From contig NC_133336.1 in the NCBI RefSeq assembly GCF_042186555.1, positions 35,418,257 to 35,482,256 of the forward strand: a stretch of DNA of 64,000 nucleotides, read 5' to 3'. The number at the start of each line of letters is the position of its first letter. Within the stretch, counting starts at the first letter, position 1. A program made the position numbers and the translations under genes. The stretch is from Aquarana catesbeiana (Eukaryota > Chordata > Amphibia > Anura > Ranidae). Of the stretch, positions 53,961 through 64,000 are shown piece after piece. The notes under the pieces are model-generated. The model was not told the DNA's origin, did not search any database, and worked only from the letters and a program-made list of their open reading frames with translations.

Positions 53961-55123
53961 TTAAAGATGCAAAAGCCTGTTTTTTTTAGACAATCACCTT
54001 ACTGAGAATATGTCTACCAAAACCAATTCAACAACAGCAACCAGTAAAGCTCATGAATTTTCCCATTCCATTTCTTCCAAGAAAGATGGATGAGAAGCAT
54101 CAGAAAACAAATAAATGGAGACCCTTAAATTCACGAAGAAGCCACTAAAGAGCAACAAACGCCCAATCTTGAATCTATTTGTTTGACCACTGACTAAACC
54201 TGAGACCCTGCTTTTAAATCGGGGTCTATTTTTGTTTCACCGATGAATTGTGCATTTTTCAACTAGATGTTGAACTTTTCAAGCTTGAAAGGCAATCGAA
54301 ATATAAGGCAACACTTTGAGGAGTGTGATTGTAGTACTTAACTATTCTGATTGTACAATTCAAAGAAACACAAAGCAATCCTCCTGCGCTTGGGTGGTGG
54401 GTCTAGGGATGTGTGGTGCAGTCCACCCTTTTAAATAGAATGTCAGTGGCCTTGCTGCCCTCCTCAGAACAAAGGGTGTCCTTGGAACTGAAACGTATAG
54501 AAGAGAGAAATGCTGCCCAATTATTTTGGACTTGGCAGTACCATACATCCCTTGGCAAGAGTTATATTTACAACCACTGGTATTCAAAAGCTGACATAAT
54601 TTCTCAAGGACACTGGACGTTTTTTTTAATGAAATGAATGGAGGTGGAAGATTAAGTCGATTAAATTCTCGCAAGTGTCATTTCCTAATGAGAATGGCCT
54701 ACTGGCAATGGGACACCTTTTCTTTGTGTCCTGTGGATGACCCTTCTGAATTAATTTACAGGGTTGGAGTTGATTATGGGTAACAGATTCTTTGTTTGAG
54801 CGTAAGAAATTTAAACAAATTAGAGTGGATCCCAGTGATAAGTATCTCAAGTTGCCTTTTTCGTCTATCCTAAAATAAGGGTTTCTTAAGTGCCTTTCCA
54901 GGTTCTTGTCCCCTGCCTATGCTTCTGGTTGCCATGCTACCCAATACAGCAAGGCTGATTGGACAGCGGAGATGGAAATAATGTCATGCACAATTTGGAT
55001 TTCCGGTTAAAGGAAATTGTGCCCATGCACGTTCCTTTTTCTATTTGTGGTAGTTCTGTGGAAAATCTTCTTCTGGCCTTTCTTGTAGTCTATTCTGGTA
55101 TGTTCTCCTACTCTGATCTTTTT
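53961..55123. other. Unique-looking DNA
   Basis: No element ends and no coding region with recognisable domains. Confidence 0.4.
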
Positions 55124-55610
55124 TTAAAGCGGGGGTCCACCTAAACCGCCAAAAAAAAAAAAATATTAAAAGCCAGCAGCTACAAATACTGCAGCTGCTG
55201 ACTTTTAATAAATGGCCACTTACCTTCCCAAGGTCCAGCGATGTCGGCAGGCGATGCCGAGAACCCGCTCGGTTCTCGGCAGCTGCCGTCACCATCCTAG
55301 GTAAGGGAATCAGGAAGTGAAGCGTTGCGGCTTCACTTCCCGGTTCCCTACTGCGCATGCTTGAGTCGCGCTGCGCATCGTAACTGGTCCCCGCTATCTC
55401 CTGGGAGCTGTGTGTTTCCCAGGAGACAGCACTGAGGGACAGGAAGAGGCATAGACTCCCATGGGAGTCTATGCCGGAAGTGGGTGCAAATACCTGTCTT
55501 AGACAGGTATCTGCACCCCCCTCCCCCCTGAAAGGTGCCAAATGTGACACCGGAGGGGGGGAGGGTTCCGAAAAGCGGAAGTTCCATTTTTGTGTGCAAC
55601 TCCGCTTTAA
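55124..55610. mobile_element. TTAA-bounded MITE, AAAGCGG ends
   Basis: Inverse copy of 13282-13770: TTAAAGCGGGGGTCCACC to CAACTCCGCTTTAA. High similarity over the whole length, including the GTTCTCGGCAGCTGCCG and CCCATGGGAGTC segments. TTAA at 55124-55127 and 55607-55610. Confidence 0.85.
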
Positions 55611-56190
55611 CTACTTTCTTTCCGCTTGCCTGCAATGTACTGCGGACAGGCAGACGCTGTGGGCAAAGCGATGTACCGGTACATTGCTGCCTTCTTCTGG
55701 ATTTAGGGCGCGCTCGCGCGCACCCCCCAGCCGGCTCCCGCTGTGATCCCGCTTCCTAGATGTTAACCTCTTCCCAGCCAGGGTCATTAGTACAGTGAAG
55801 GTGTATATGTTTAGCCCCGATCACTGTATTAATGTCACTGGTGATGTCAGTGGAAGATGGTCAGTAACCCCCCCCCCCTTCCCCAGCATCAGTTAGTGTC
55901 AGATTGTCTGCTGCAATATCATATCAGTATGTATACCATAGTTTGTAGGCGCTATAACTTTCACGCAAACCAATCAATATACACTGGATTTTTTTTTTAT
56001 CAAAATTTATGAAGACCTTTTTTTTATGTTTTTATTGGATTCGTTTTATAGCAGAAAGTAAAAAATATTTTTTCTTTTTTTTTTTTGAATTTTTGGTCTG
56101 TTTTTAATTTATAGCGCAAAAAAATAGCTGAATACCAAAAAATGGCTTGGTCATGAAGGGGGTAAAATCTCCCGGAGCTGAAGTGGTTAA
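55607..56190. mobile_element. TTAA-type MITE abutting the previous one
   Basis: Starts TTAACTACTTTCTTTCCGC, using the same TTAA that closes the AAAGCGG MITE. Ends GAGCTGAAGTGGTTAA (TTAA 56187-56190). Inner blocks GTAGGCGCTATAACTTT and TTTATAGCGCAAAAAA belong to the CCACTT family. Confidence 0.75.
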
Positions 56191-56319
56191 CACATTGGTG
56201 TCAAGAGACTCAAGAAAACCAATGCTTTTGCAGTGAGCTCGCCAGCAGCTAGTTGCAGTAAACATACTTTACTAAAAAATATGATTTATTTGTGAACATA
56301 AAGAATATACAGTATATAC

Positions 56320-57125
56320 TTCGGGTAAAATAAGTAACACATCACTATTGTTCTAGGTAAATATATTTCTAAAGGTGCTATTGACATAAAATTTTCACCA
56401 CATGTCGCTAACAACCCATGCAATCTATACATACAAAGACACCAACACAAATACGTTCAGAAATGAAGTTATGTGTAATAAAATGGAATGAGACAGGGAA
56501 AAAGTATTGAACACACTGAAACTGAAATGTATTTATTACTTGGTACAAAATCCTTTGTTGGTAATGACAGCTTTAAGACGCCTCCTGTATGGAAAATCTA
56601 GTCACATGCGTTGCTCAGGTGTGATTTTGGCCCATTCTTCCACACAAACAGTCTCCAAATCTTGAAGGTTCCATGGGCCTCTTCTATGAAGGCTGATTTT
56701 CTATTGAATTCAAGTCAGGTGGGCTGGGCCTTTCTAGCAGATTTAATTTCTTTCTTTGAAACCAATTGAGAGTTTCCTTGGTTTTGTGTGTGGCATCATT
56801 GTCTTGCTGAGGACAATGATCATGTCCACCTTCATTTCATCTTCATCATCCCAGTAGATGGCAGCAGATTTATATTAAGAATGTCTTGGTACATTTTCCA
56901 TTCATCCTTCCTTCAACGATATAAAGTTTGCCACTACCGTATGCTGAAAAACAGCCCCGCCCACACCATGATGTTCCCACCTCCTAAGTTCACTGTTGAT
57001 ATGGGGGTGTTTTTGGGGTGATGTGCCATTTGACCTCCAAACATGGTGTGTATTATGGCATCCAAAGAGTTACATTTTGGTCTCATCTGACCAGACTATT
57101 TTCTCCTAGTATTTCACAGGCTTTG
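56320..57125 (-). mobile_element. Second Tc1-like remnant
   Basis: Blocks such as GTTGGTAATGACAGCTTTAAG, CCCATTCTTCCACACAAACAG, GTGGCATCATTGTCTTGCTG and GTCTCATCTGACCAGA are the reverse strand of a Tc1-type transposase gene different from the one at 52760. Many indels. Truncated near 57125, just before the retroviral LTR. Confidence 0.7.
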
Positions 57126-57184
57126 TTATGGAAATGATTAAGAGCTCCAATCGAGCCCAAGGTTATCTGCTGCTGTCTCTAATT

Positions 57185-57579
57185 TGAAAGTGTTGATATG
57201 CATGCATATAAAAGTAAACACTCTGAGACACGCTCAGCTCCGTTACTTCTTACACTTCTAATTTATTCAAGGCGGTGCTAATGTTTCTATACACACAAAT
57301 ACGTCATTGCTATGTTAGTCTAATAGGTACATCTCATTGGTTAAGATAGAAAAAGAAAATGGAGAATCTTCATAACGAGGTCTGGCTGTCCTTGGTTTTA
57401 TCTTCAGTTCCGCGTTCTTCTGATGTGTGGGATGCAGGGGGTACCCCCCATCTTGAGAAAATATAGGAACAGAGCAAACCTGTATACTTATATAATGAGT
57501 AAGGAGAAAAATATGTATGCACATAAGAAAATAGACATTTTCAGATTACTATTATTATTATTTACATCACATTCCTTCA
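57185..57579 (-). mobile_element. Retroviral 3' LTR
   Basis: In minus orientation it starts TGAAGGAATGTGATG (57579) directly after a purine tract and ends AACACTTTCA (57185), so the ends are TG...CA. TATATAAG-like box at 57487-57497 (reversed), AATAAA (reverse of TTTATT at 57259-57264). About 395 bp. The boundary at 57185 is inferred from the TG/CA rule; the 5' LTR lies beyond the window. Confidence 0.7.
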
Positions 57580-57594
57580 CAATCCCCCCTAAAA
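57580..57594 (-). promoter_or_regulatory. Polypurine tract of the retrovirus
   Basis: Reverse strand reads TTTTAGGGGGGATTG immediately before the LTR start, the primer site for plus-strand DNA synthesis. Confidence 0.75.
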
Positions 57595-57739
57595 TGACTA
57601 TTTTCTCTTTTCTGTCCCTAATACTAAAGGTCCCACTTTGGCCTGGCCCTTCTCCTCAGCAACTCTTTTAGGCTGTATATAGAATTGGGCAGCAACTGTT
57701 CACTTCCCTCCTCGATACAGCTGGAGAGGTGCAGTCAGG

Positions 57740-59540
57740 CGCTATCTATCCCTAAAACCCTATAGGATTGTGAGATTATGGACAGGGAGTGACTGTAGAG
57801 GAGTGAAGGGTTTGTCATCTTCCATCATAAGGAGGTCCTCTTCTTCTTGGTGGAGAAATGTAGGTGTGCTATTGTCTACAGCCTTGTTCATTAACTTTTT
57901 ACGAAAGGTAGAATACAGCATACAATCAGGGCTAAAAGAACCAGAATTATTAATACCGTTACCCCTATCTGGGCGAGCACCTTCTGCCACCCACTCCTCC
58001 AGCTAAAGTATTGATCCCATGGGTCTGTGATACCTGAGTTCTTCTTCAACTCCAGTGACAGATCTTCCAATTTCTTTATAGCTAAAGTAACCTTACCATT
58101 TGGGCCAGTATTGTCAGGAATGTATGTACAACAGGTTCCCGTTTTTTCCTATGATTTTACAAAACACCTCCTTTCCCAGCTAGCATCATGTCTAAGGCCA
58201 TCAGGTCCTGGAATGTCATGTAGGAAGTGGGGGCTAACTGGTCAGCAATTCCCTGGAGGGCATCTTTAGAGTAATTTACAAATCTCTGTTGGTTATAATA
58301 TGTGTAGTGTCAGGTCACCTAGAGGCTGGGTGACAGATGCACACCGTTGGAATCAGGAGTGCACCGCAAGGTAGTGGACCCTACGGGTGACTGCTGCGGA
58401 TTGAACCCTGGGAGGTTCAGGAAGCAGGTCTACTGGATCACTGACACAGATCCCACTGGGAGCTAGAGCATAGATTCCCCAGGGCGCGGAGTCTAAGAGC
58501 CAGCAGGTGTTCACCAGAGCCTTTAATGGTAAGGATGGACTGCGCTGCAGTCTGGCTCCAGGTCGCGGCCCCCAGGGTCTCACAGCTCACGGTAGACTAC
58601 AGGAGAAGAGGAAGGAGGCAGCAGGCTGGAACAACAAGGAAAGTAAGGTACAAGCCAAGGTCGGTAACAGGAATCAGATGTAGGAAACACAGCAAGTACA
58701 CACAGAGGCTAACACACAGTGGTTGATCAGCACTGCTGGCTTGCAGTGCACAGGTTAATATAGGGTTCCCTGATAGGGCCTGGGGTGGGGTCATGCTTAG
58801 AGGAGAGGTTACAAAAGCAGTCAGGTGAGGGTCAGCTGGTCTCTAGAGATGAACACATGGAGACAGGTATGTTGATCGACAAACTCTATTGCATAACCAT
58901 GACATGTAGTTAATCCAATCTACATTCTTGCTGACAGTTGTTATGGGGATCAAAGACTCAAAACCAGCTTTTACCTGATCCCTGGCTTTAAATTCATCAG
59001 GTACCCCCCTTGGGACCCCTATGGCATCTATGTATACATGAGGGTCAAAGCTTCCGGAGAGAGCTGCTCGCTTCCTCCTCTGACTGTGTGCTGGGTCAGT
59101 GTATGTATCAGGGGTATCTTTGGTTAGGATATGGGGCTTTCTATTTTCATCTTTTTTTTTGTCTAATGCACTCTGTGGTCGCCCAGTCTGGCCCTGTGTT
59201 CCAACCCACTGGCTCCCACAGAAACCACAACTCTGTCCCCAGTAACTGTCTGTGTGGCATACATATATGTCCTTACCGTCAGGGATATCACTGTACCAAT
59301 GGCATCACCATGAAGGGTCAAACGGACAAGGTACTATGTCACAGTAATCTAAGGTAAAGGTGGTCACACGTGTACCTGAAGAGTTACACCAAAACGTAAT
59401 TATGTTATCATTTTTGTGATGGCCACCTCCTGGGCCCCTCCCCCCTAGATCAAACAGAAAAAGGATATGCAGCACCCGAAAACACGCTCTCCTGCAGTGA
59501 TAAGCGTGCATTCAGGTGTTCTTCCTGGCCAACTTGACTG
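57740..59540 (-). pseudogene. Endogenous retrovirus env, decayed
   Basis: Envelope region of the minus-strand provirus. The 57760-58270 part shows a transmembrane-subunit end: a Leu/Val/Ile-rich membrane segment near 57900-57950 and a charged cytoplasmic tail ending at the stop near 57760. Cysteine-rich surface-subunit codons occur around 59180-59400. A foreign solo LTR (58308-58904) and several frame changes interrupt it, so no envelope protein is encoded. Assignment rests on position after pol and on composition. Confidence 0.6.
58308..58904. mobile_element. Solo LTR inserted in retroviral env
   Basis: Starts TGTCAGGTCACC, ends ATAACCATGACA, with exact 5-bp duplications TGTAG at 58303-58307 and 58905-58909. 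TG...CA ends and a 5-bp TSD define an LTR of a Ty3/Gypsy-like or retroviral element, 597 bp long. It must be younger than the provirus. No coding region remains. Confidence 0.9.
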
Positions 59541-59668
59541 AGGTGGCTGTGGTCAGCAAAACTTGGAATGGACCATCATAACTTGGCTCAAGGATCTCCA
59601 GACAGTAGTTGGTGTGTTCCTGTATCTAATTCAGGATCTGGAATGGAAGAAAACACCTGGACATGCAT

Positions 59669-60560
59669 TCAGGTTAATTCTCGTGATAATGTGGTTACAT
59701 AATTAGTCAACACATCAGACTGCAACTGTAACTGTTGTGGAAAGTAACAACCAAGTCTGGGAGCTGAACCAAACAAAATTTCATAAGGGGATAGGGCATG
59801 TTTCCCCTGGGGGTGTGTCTGACACTGAACAGGGCAATGGGCTAACTGTCTGGCCAACTCATGTTAGTCTCTTGGGCCATCTTTAACATCCTGTTTTTAA
59901 TGTCCCATTCATCCTTTCTACCTTCCCGCTACTTTGAGGGTGGTATGGGATGTGTAGTGTCAACTGAACCCCCAGTGCTGCCCAAATCTCTTTAGTAAGG
60001 GTTGCTGTTAAGGCTGGGCCCTGATCTCTCAATATCACCTCTGGGACCCCAAATCTACATACTATCTCACTCAGTAGTTTCTTAGCTGTGGTCCTGGCAG
60101 TCATGACCACTTCCACTAGGGCGTATTCGAATCTGCCACTTCTTGGCACTTGAGAATGATCAATTTGCATCCTCTGGAATGGGGTATAGGGCTTTTGCCA
60201 GGTGCTTCTTCTGTGCTTCTTCTGTGCATCCTGGGTTACATTTGGTGCAGATAATGCATGATCTGCAGAAGTTGTCGGTCAGTGGAGTAACTCTTGGTGC
60301 AACACTTGTTGATAAGAGAGTTCATAAAAGTCTTTGTCAAGTGGGCAGCTCCATGTGCCCATTGCACCACAGCTGGGTACATACTCCTGGGTAGACAAGG
60401 CTTCTTGTTGCACTCGAATAGTCAATTTCTGAGAGTTGCTCCTCTCCGTTTCCAGCTTTCCTTCTTATCCGGACTTGTTGTTTCCTGTAGTTCTTTTAGA
60501 TAAACTCTGTCCACTGGGAAAGTCTGTAAGGTAAGCACGGGGTGGTCTTCTTCTACCACC
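59669..60560 (-). pseudogene. Endogenous retrovirus integrase region
   Basis: Frame 59883-60170 carries the integrase core: QIDH with the first Asp near its start, RDQGPALT with the second, and GKVERMN with the Glu. The D,D,E set is intact in this fragment. Just upstream (60220-60250) a CxxC pair of the zinc-binding N-domain can be read. Frame 59669-59857 continues toward the C-terminal domain. Stops separate the pieces. Confidence 0.85.
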
Positions 60561-60599
60561 CTGCTGTCCACTTCCCGTGGACTACCAGCTGTCTGTTTG

Positions 60600-61412
60600 G
60601 CAGCTGAATTGGCTAGATGATTGCCTTAAGCTTCCTTTGAGTTCAGTTTGTCGTGTGCTTTTACTCATAATAGTCACTTGGGTTGTGAGAAGCAAGGCAT
60701 CAATCAAGTTTTCACAGGTGTTCCTGCAGCCATCAGGAATCCTCTGTCCTAGATAACACCATAATCATGGGCAATGCTGAAAACATATCTTGAGTCCATA
60801 TGAATGTTGGCTCTTTTTCCCTCTGCCCATTTACATGCTGTAGTAAGTGCTTACAGCTCTGCCTCCTGTGTAGACATCACCGGTGGTAAGGCTTCAGCTT
60901 GTAGAACAGTGTTTTCAGTGGTGACCGCGTGTCCTGTGTGGTCATGGGGTGACAAGTCAAGACTCTACTCCTCCTCCTCCTTTCCCCCCTCGAGAAGTGG
61001 AAGAAGGGTGGTAGGGTTCAGTGTTTGACAACTTAATAGAGTAATGCTGTCCAGTAGGAGGAAACACAGGAGTCTCAAGTGTCTGGTAGTGGACAAGTGT
61101 TTCAGCTGGATCCTGGTTGAATATGGCAACAACGTCATGGGGGGCAAGCACAACGAGGCAGTGTCCGAGGACCAAGTTCAAAGTTTTGTCAAGCAAGGTT
61201 TGTGTAGCAAATCCAGCTCGCAGACACAATAGGCCTCCTCTTGCTACCGCATCCAGCCGACAGGAATAATATCCTATGGGGCGTAGGCTGATGCCGTGTG
61301 ATTGGGTGAGTACACCTGCAGCATGTCCCAGATGTTCGGATACAAAGAACTTGAGCGTTTTGTCGTAGGCTGGGAGCCCTAGCGCCGGGGGTGGCGCACT
61401 TAAAGGCTTCAA
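60600..61412 (-). pseudogene. Endogenous retrovirus RNase H / connection region
   Basis: Frame 60957-61412 (151 codons) contains HAAGVLTQSHG and RPIGYYSCRLDAVARG, the tether preceding RNase H in gamma/epsilon-like pol. Low-complexity Gly-rich codons at the end reflect drift. No full RNase H active site can be read in one frame. Confidence 0.75.
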
Positions 61413-62166
61413 ACTTTAGATATTTCTTCAGGAGACATCTGGAAGGGGTCTGATTGCAGAGCATCAGTAGGAAGGCTTCTGTAATCCATGCTCTGCACTA
61501 GGAAATTAGTCCAAGGAAAATGACAGGTGTTGAGCACCACTGCAATTTGGGCTTTGAGGCTCTGCAGCCCTGGTTGGCAAGATAGCACAACAGGCTTTCT
61601 GAGGTGACTTCAACAGGGGGTAAGTCAGCTGCACAAAGGAGAAGGTCATCAACATGTTGGAAGAGAATCACTTCCGGGTGTTCCTCCTGTCATGTGTCAA
61701 GGATGATAGCCATAGCTTTTGCAAACTGGCTTGGAAAGTTCTGTGCCCCTTGTGGCACAACTGTTTAGGTATGTTGCCGTTTCTTTCCGTGGATGAATGC
61801 AAAAAGGTACCAGCAGGAGGGGTAAAGGTGGACACTGAAGAAAACGTTTGTAAGGTCCACCTCTGTGAGGTACTTTGCAGTCAAAGGCATCCACAGTAGG
61901 TACCTGGTTCTCTTTTTAGGATTCTCTTCTTGGGGTTATTGTGGTTTCCGGGGCAATGAAGCGCCCTCTTTTAGCTTGACTGAAACTGGTGGCACCTTTA
62001 AGTGACCTTTGTCTTCCGGTCCTGTGGACCATAGGCACACAGGGATTCTGTCAAGTACTTCCTGCAGTATTGAACTTGAAGTTTTTGCTTCATGAAGTGT
62101 CATCAGGAGAGGCAAAAAAAAAACACAAAGCAGATGAGCCTTCTAAAGATAGGGGAGTATGTAACT
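61413..62166 (-). pseudogene. Endogenous retrovirus reverse transcriptase, decayed
   Basis: No long frame survives. Codons at 61645-61653 give the V-D-D polymerase motif within QHVDDLLL. Upstream pieces at 61700-61960 look RT-like but are shifted repeatedly. Confidence 0.65.
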
Positions 62167-62547
62167 TCATCCCCCCTTCAGGCGTGTCCTGATTGAGGCC
62201 TGTAGTCTGGACAACACATCAGCTCCTAGTAGATTCAAGGGACATGTAGAGGACACCACAAATCTGGCAAGCAAATCAGGAAGTGGACTGGAGTGGGGCA
62301 CCCCATCCATTCCCACGCAGGAAACATCAATAGTGGAAAGGAAAGAATTATTAGGCAGGTTCACCGCCATCAACACACTTTTGGCTGCACCCCTGTCAAT
62401 GAGGAAAGTTTTAGGTTTTTCGTCTGGGACATCTTGGGGCTCTGCATTCTTTTCTGAAGTGACCCCGTTTCCCACAGTTGTAACAGGTGATCCTTTCCCT
62501 GGTATTGGGCAGTGGTGGTGGACTAGTGTAGGCGGGATCTTCGTCAT
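62167..62547 (-). pseudogene. Endogenous retrovirus protease
   Basis: 126 codons. An aspartic protease with the active site read as I-D-R-G (62389-62400) in place of the family's D-T/S-G, and LLGADVL near the end, the second conserved block. It overlaps the gag 3' end in a different frame (offset +1). Mutated active-site residue: the protein would not be functional. Confidence 0.8.
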
Positions 62548-63487
62548 GGGTTACCATGAGGGGCGTTGGTTTTTTACCTTTTTGATTTTCTATACCTCTG
62601 GTCACCAACAATAAATCAGACATTTTCATTGAATGGTATTCAGGGCGGGCCACCATCAGGCCTTTTCTGATATCCTCTCTGAGCCTTGAAACAAAAGCAG
62701 TTGATAACATGTGTGTGTGTGTCTTTATGAGTCTAGCATGATACTTCTTCACAGACTCCTCTTTATCTTGGGTAATATCTTGGATTGTGGTGGTCTGATC
62801 CGTCAACTTCTCCTTTGCCCAGTCGTGGAGTTGTGCACAGAACTCCACGCCTGAGGTGTAGGAAGTGGCACTTGTCAGGCTGGCATCATTGAAGGCCATC
62901 TGCATGACTGGCCAAAAGACATATCCTGCTTTGATTTGGCATAGGCTGATCAAGTCTCTCCAGGCAGCTGAGTAAGTTTCTTGTATCTGCACTATCCTGT
63001 GGTAGAAGGGAATTGGCTGCTTCTCTGGGTCAGGCAGACTTGTCACTAAGGCCGCTGCTTGTGATAGAGTAAAAGCGACATACATCACTGGTGCCCCTTC
63101 TAGTAACTGAAACTTTTGTTGGGGCGGGGGCTGGCAAGAGGCACTGTTCTTTACGGTTGCCAGCATGTGTTTGAGATCCTCTCGGAACTGAGAGTCTGGA
63201 GCCGGATTGGGGGTTAAATCAGTGGGTGGCCTTGCTGCCTGCTGTTGGGCTTCCCACTCAGATGCTTCTTCATCATTAACATATCCGGCCTGGGAATGTG
63301 ATGCTTCTGTATTGGGGAAGACAGATGTGTGGTACGAACCATCCTGGTTTAAAACAGGGAGGACTGGGTACAGGCTGTGTTTAAGCTTACTGGGTGTACC
63401 AAGATGGCCGCCAGCAGGAAGTGCACTGGGCTGGGTAGAAAGTGAAGGCATGGGTGCACTAAGATGGCCGCTGGGCTGAGTTGTCAC
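62411..63487 (-). CDS. Endogenous retrovirus gag, open frame
   Basis: An uninterrupted 358-residue frame. A Pro/Ser/Thr-rich N-terminal part (1-115) is followed by a capsid-like region (about 125-300) and a nucleocapsid with one zinc knuckle: C335-x2-C-x4-H-x4-C348, then a basic tail. One knuckle and the pol order suggest a class I (gamma/epsilon-like) retrovirus. Short for a full Gag, so the matrix end may start further upstream. It is the only intact frame of the provirus. Confidence 0.8.
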   Translation of the reverse strand: MTTQPSGHLSAPMPSLSTQPSALPAGGHLGTPSKLKHSLYPVLPVLNQDGSYHTSVFPNTEASHSQAGYVNDEEASEWEAQQQAARPPTDLTPNPAPDSQFREDLKHMLATVKNSASCQPPPQQKFQLLEGAPVMYVAFTLSQAAALVTSLPDPEKQPIPFYHRIVQIQETYSAAWRDLISLCQIKAGYVFWPVMQMAFNDASLTSATSYTSGVEFCAQLHDWAKEKLTDQTTTIQDITQDKEESVKKYHARLIKTHTHMLSTAFVSRLREDIRKGLMVARPEYHSMKMSDLLLVTRGIENQKGKKPTPLMVTHDEDPAYTSPPPLPNTRERITCYNCGKRGHFRKECRAPRCPRRKT

Positions 63488-64000
63488 AGTGGGTTGTGCT
63501 TGGGTGGTGAGAAAGGAGTGGTTGTTAGACGGAGGGCAGTGCTGTCCCTCCCCTCCTTTGTTTCAAGTTCCAACATATCATCAGCTCTGTGATACACATA
63601 CATAATACAATCGCCATCTTTCTTAACTTCCTTTATCCAATTTTCTTTATCACACAGGATTTTTCTCCCTGTTTCTTTAGGAACATAACTTTCGCCACTT
63701 CTTTCAACTTTGTTAACTATTTCAACATCTTCTTCTCTCCTTCTTTACAATATCACTTTCTTTACAATCTCACTTTCTTTACAATATCACTTTCTGTTTC
63801 TCGGCTAACGGCTTGAGAGGAGAATACATACAACCAAGGGGTTAATATTTTTCTTAGCGTTCTTTATCAACAAATACCTTCGGTGTGGGCACATACTGCG
63901 CTCCTAGCTTCTACTGTTTGCTATAACCCTGTAATGTACGGTTAATCTCAGAACAAGAACAAACACGTCAGGGGTAGTGAGGAGCAACGGCCCGCGACCC
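63488..64000 (-). other. Retroviral leader, 5' LTR outside window
   Basis: Upstream of gag on the minus strand; contains CTTTACAATATCACTTTCT tandem repeats (63740-63792). No LTR terminus or primer-binding site is seen by 64000. Confidence 0.5.

Noticed and set aside
61654..61899. Plus-strand frame over pol
   Set aside because: Antisense to the decayed RT of the provirus.

Overview
This window is almost entirely interspersed repeats from a large animal genome. Vertebrate CR1 and L1/Tx1 LINEs, Tc1, hAT, piggyBac and Harbinger DNA elements, an endogenous retrovirus, long dinucleotide microsatellites and AT-rich unique DNA between them all point to a vertebrate. From memory of the TTAA-flanked MITE families (CCACTT ends) I judge a ranid-type frog most likely; this was not checked by any search. 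There is no prokaryotic gene organisation and no host gene I can name. The only uninterrupted gene with a full domain set is a 580-residue piggyBac transposase (43908-45650). One small CpG-rich block (29230-29459) could be a host exon.

Layout. 1-5460: CR1 tail, hAT fragments, a (TA)52 microsatellite, a TCC-rich minisatellite and short MITE ends. 5460-7560: a CR1 LINE split by a 1.3-kb hAT element with an 8-bp target duplication. 7790-14380: TTAA MITEs, a Harbinger MITE, a minisatellite, a Tc1-derived fragment, a hAT MITE, and a solo LTR split by another MITE. 14380-16720: hAT-like element, LTR fragment and a hairpin repeat. 16721-26446: probably one very large TTAA-bounded piggyBac-type element. 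It carries a broken PGBD4-like transposase, a 1.1-kb palindrome and a threefold tandem repeat, and is split by an L1 LINE (16-bp target duplication) and a Harbinger MITE. 26450-29930: a solo LTR, low-copy-looking DNA and the candidate exon. 30560-32840: minus-strand CR1 and a Tc1 snap-back element. 33735-38215: MITEs, a hAT inside a hAT, and long inverted repeats. 38230-41938: a decayed plus-strand L1 carrying an 833-bp palindromic insertion. 42464-43500: Tc1 and MITE pieces. 43501-45907: the intact piggyBac. 46135-50036: a long CR1 with esterase, endonuclease and RT remnants, split by a 619-bp insert. 50447-57125: MITEs, a near-perfect 252-bp palindrome and two Tc1 remnants. 57185-64000: a minus-strand class I-like endogenous retrovirus (LTR, env, pol, gag), with its 5' LTR beyond the window and a foreign solo LTR in env.

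The elements interact by nesting, not as a pathway. Target-site duplications let the order of many insertions be read directly. Nearly all coding regions are mutated; the piggyBac transposase is the exception and may be young or recently active.
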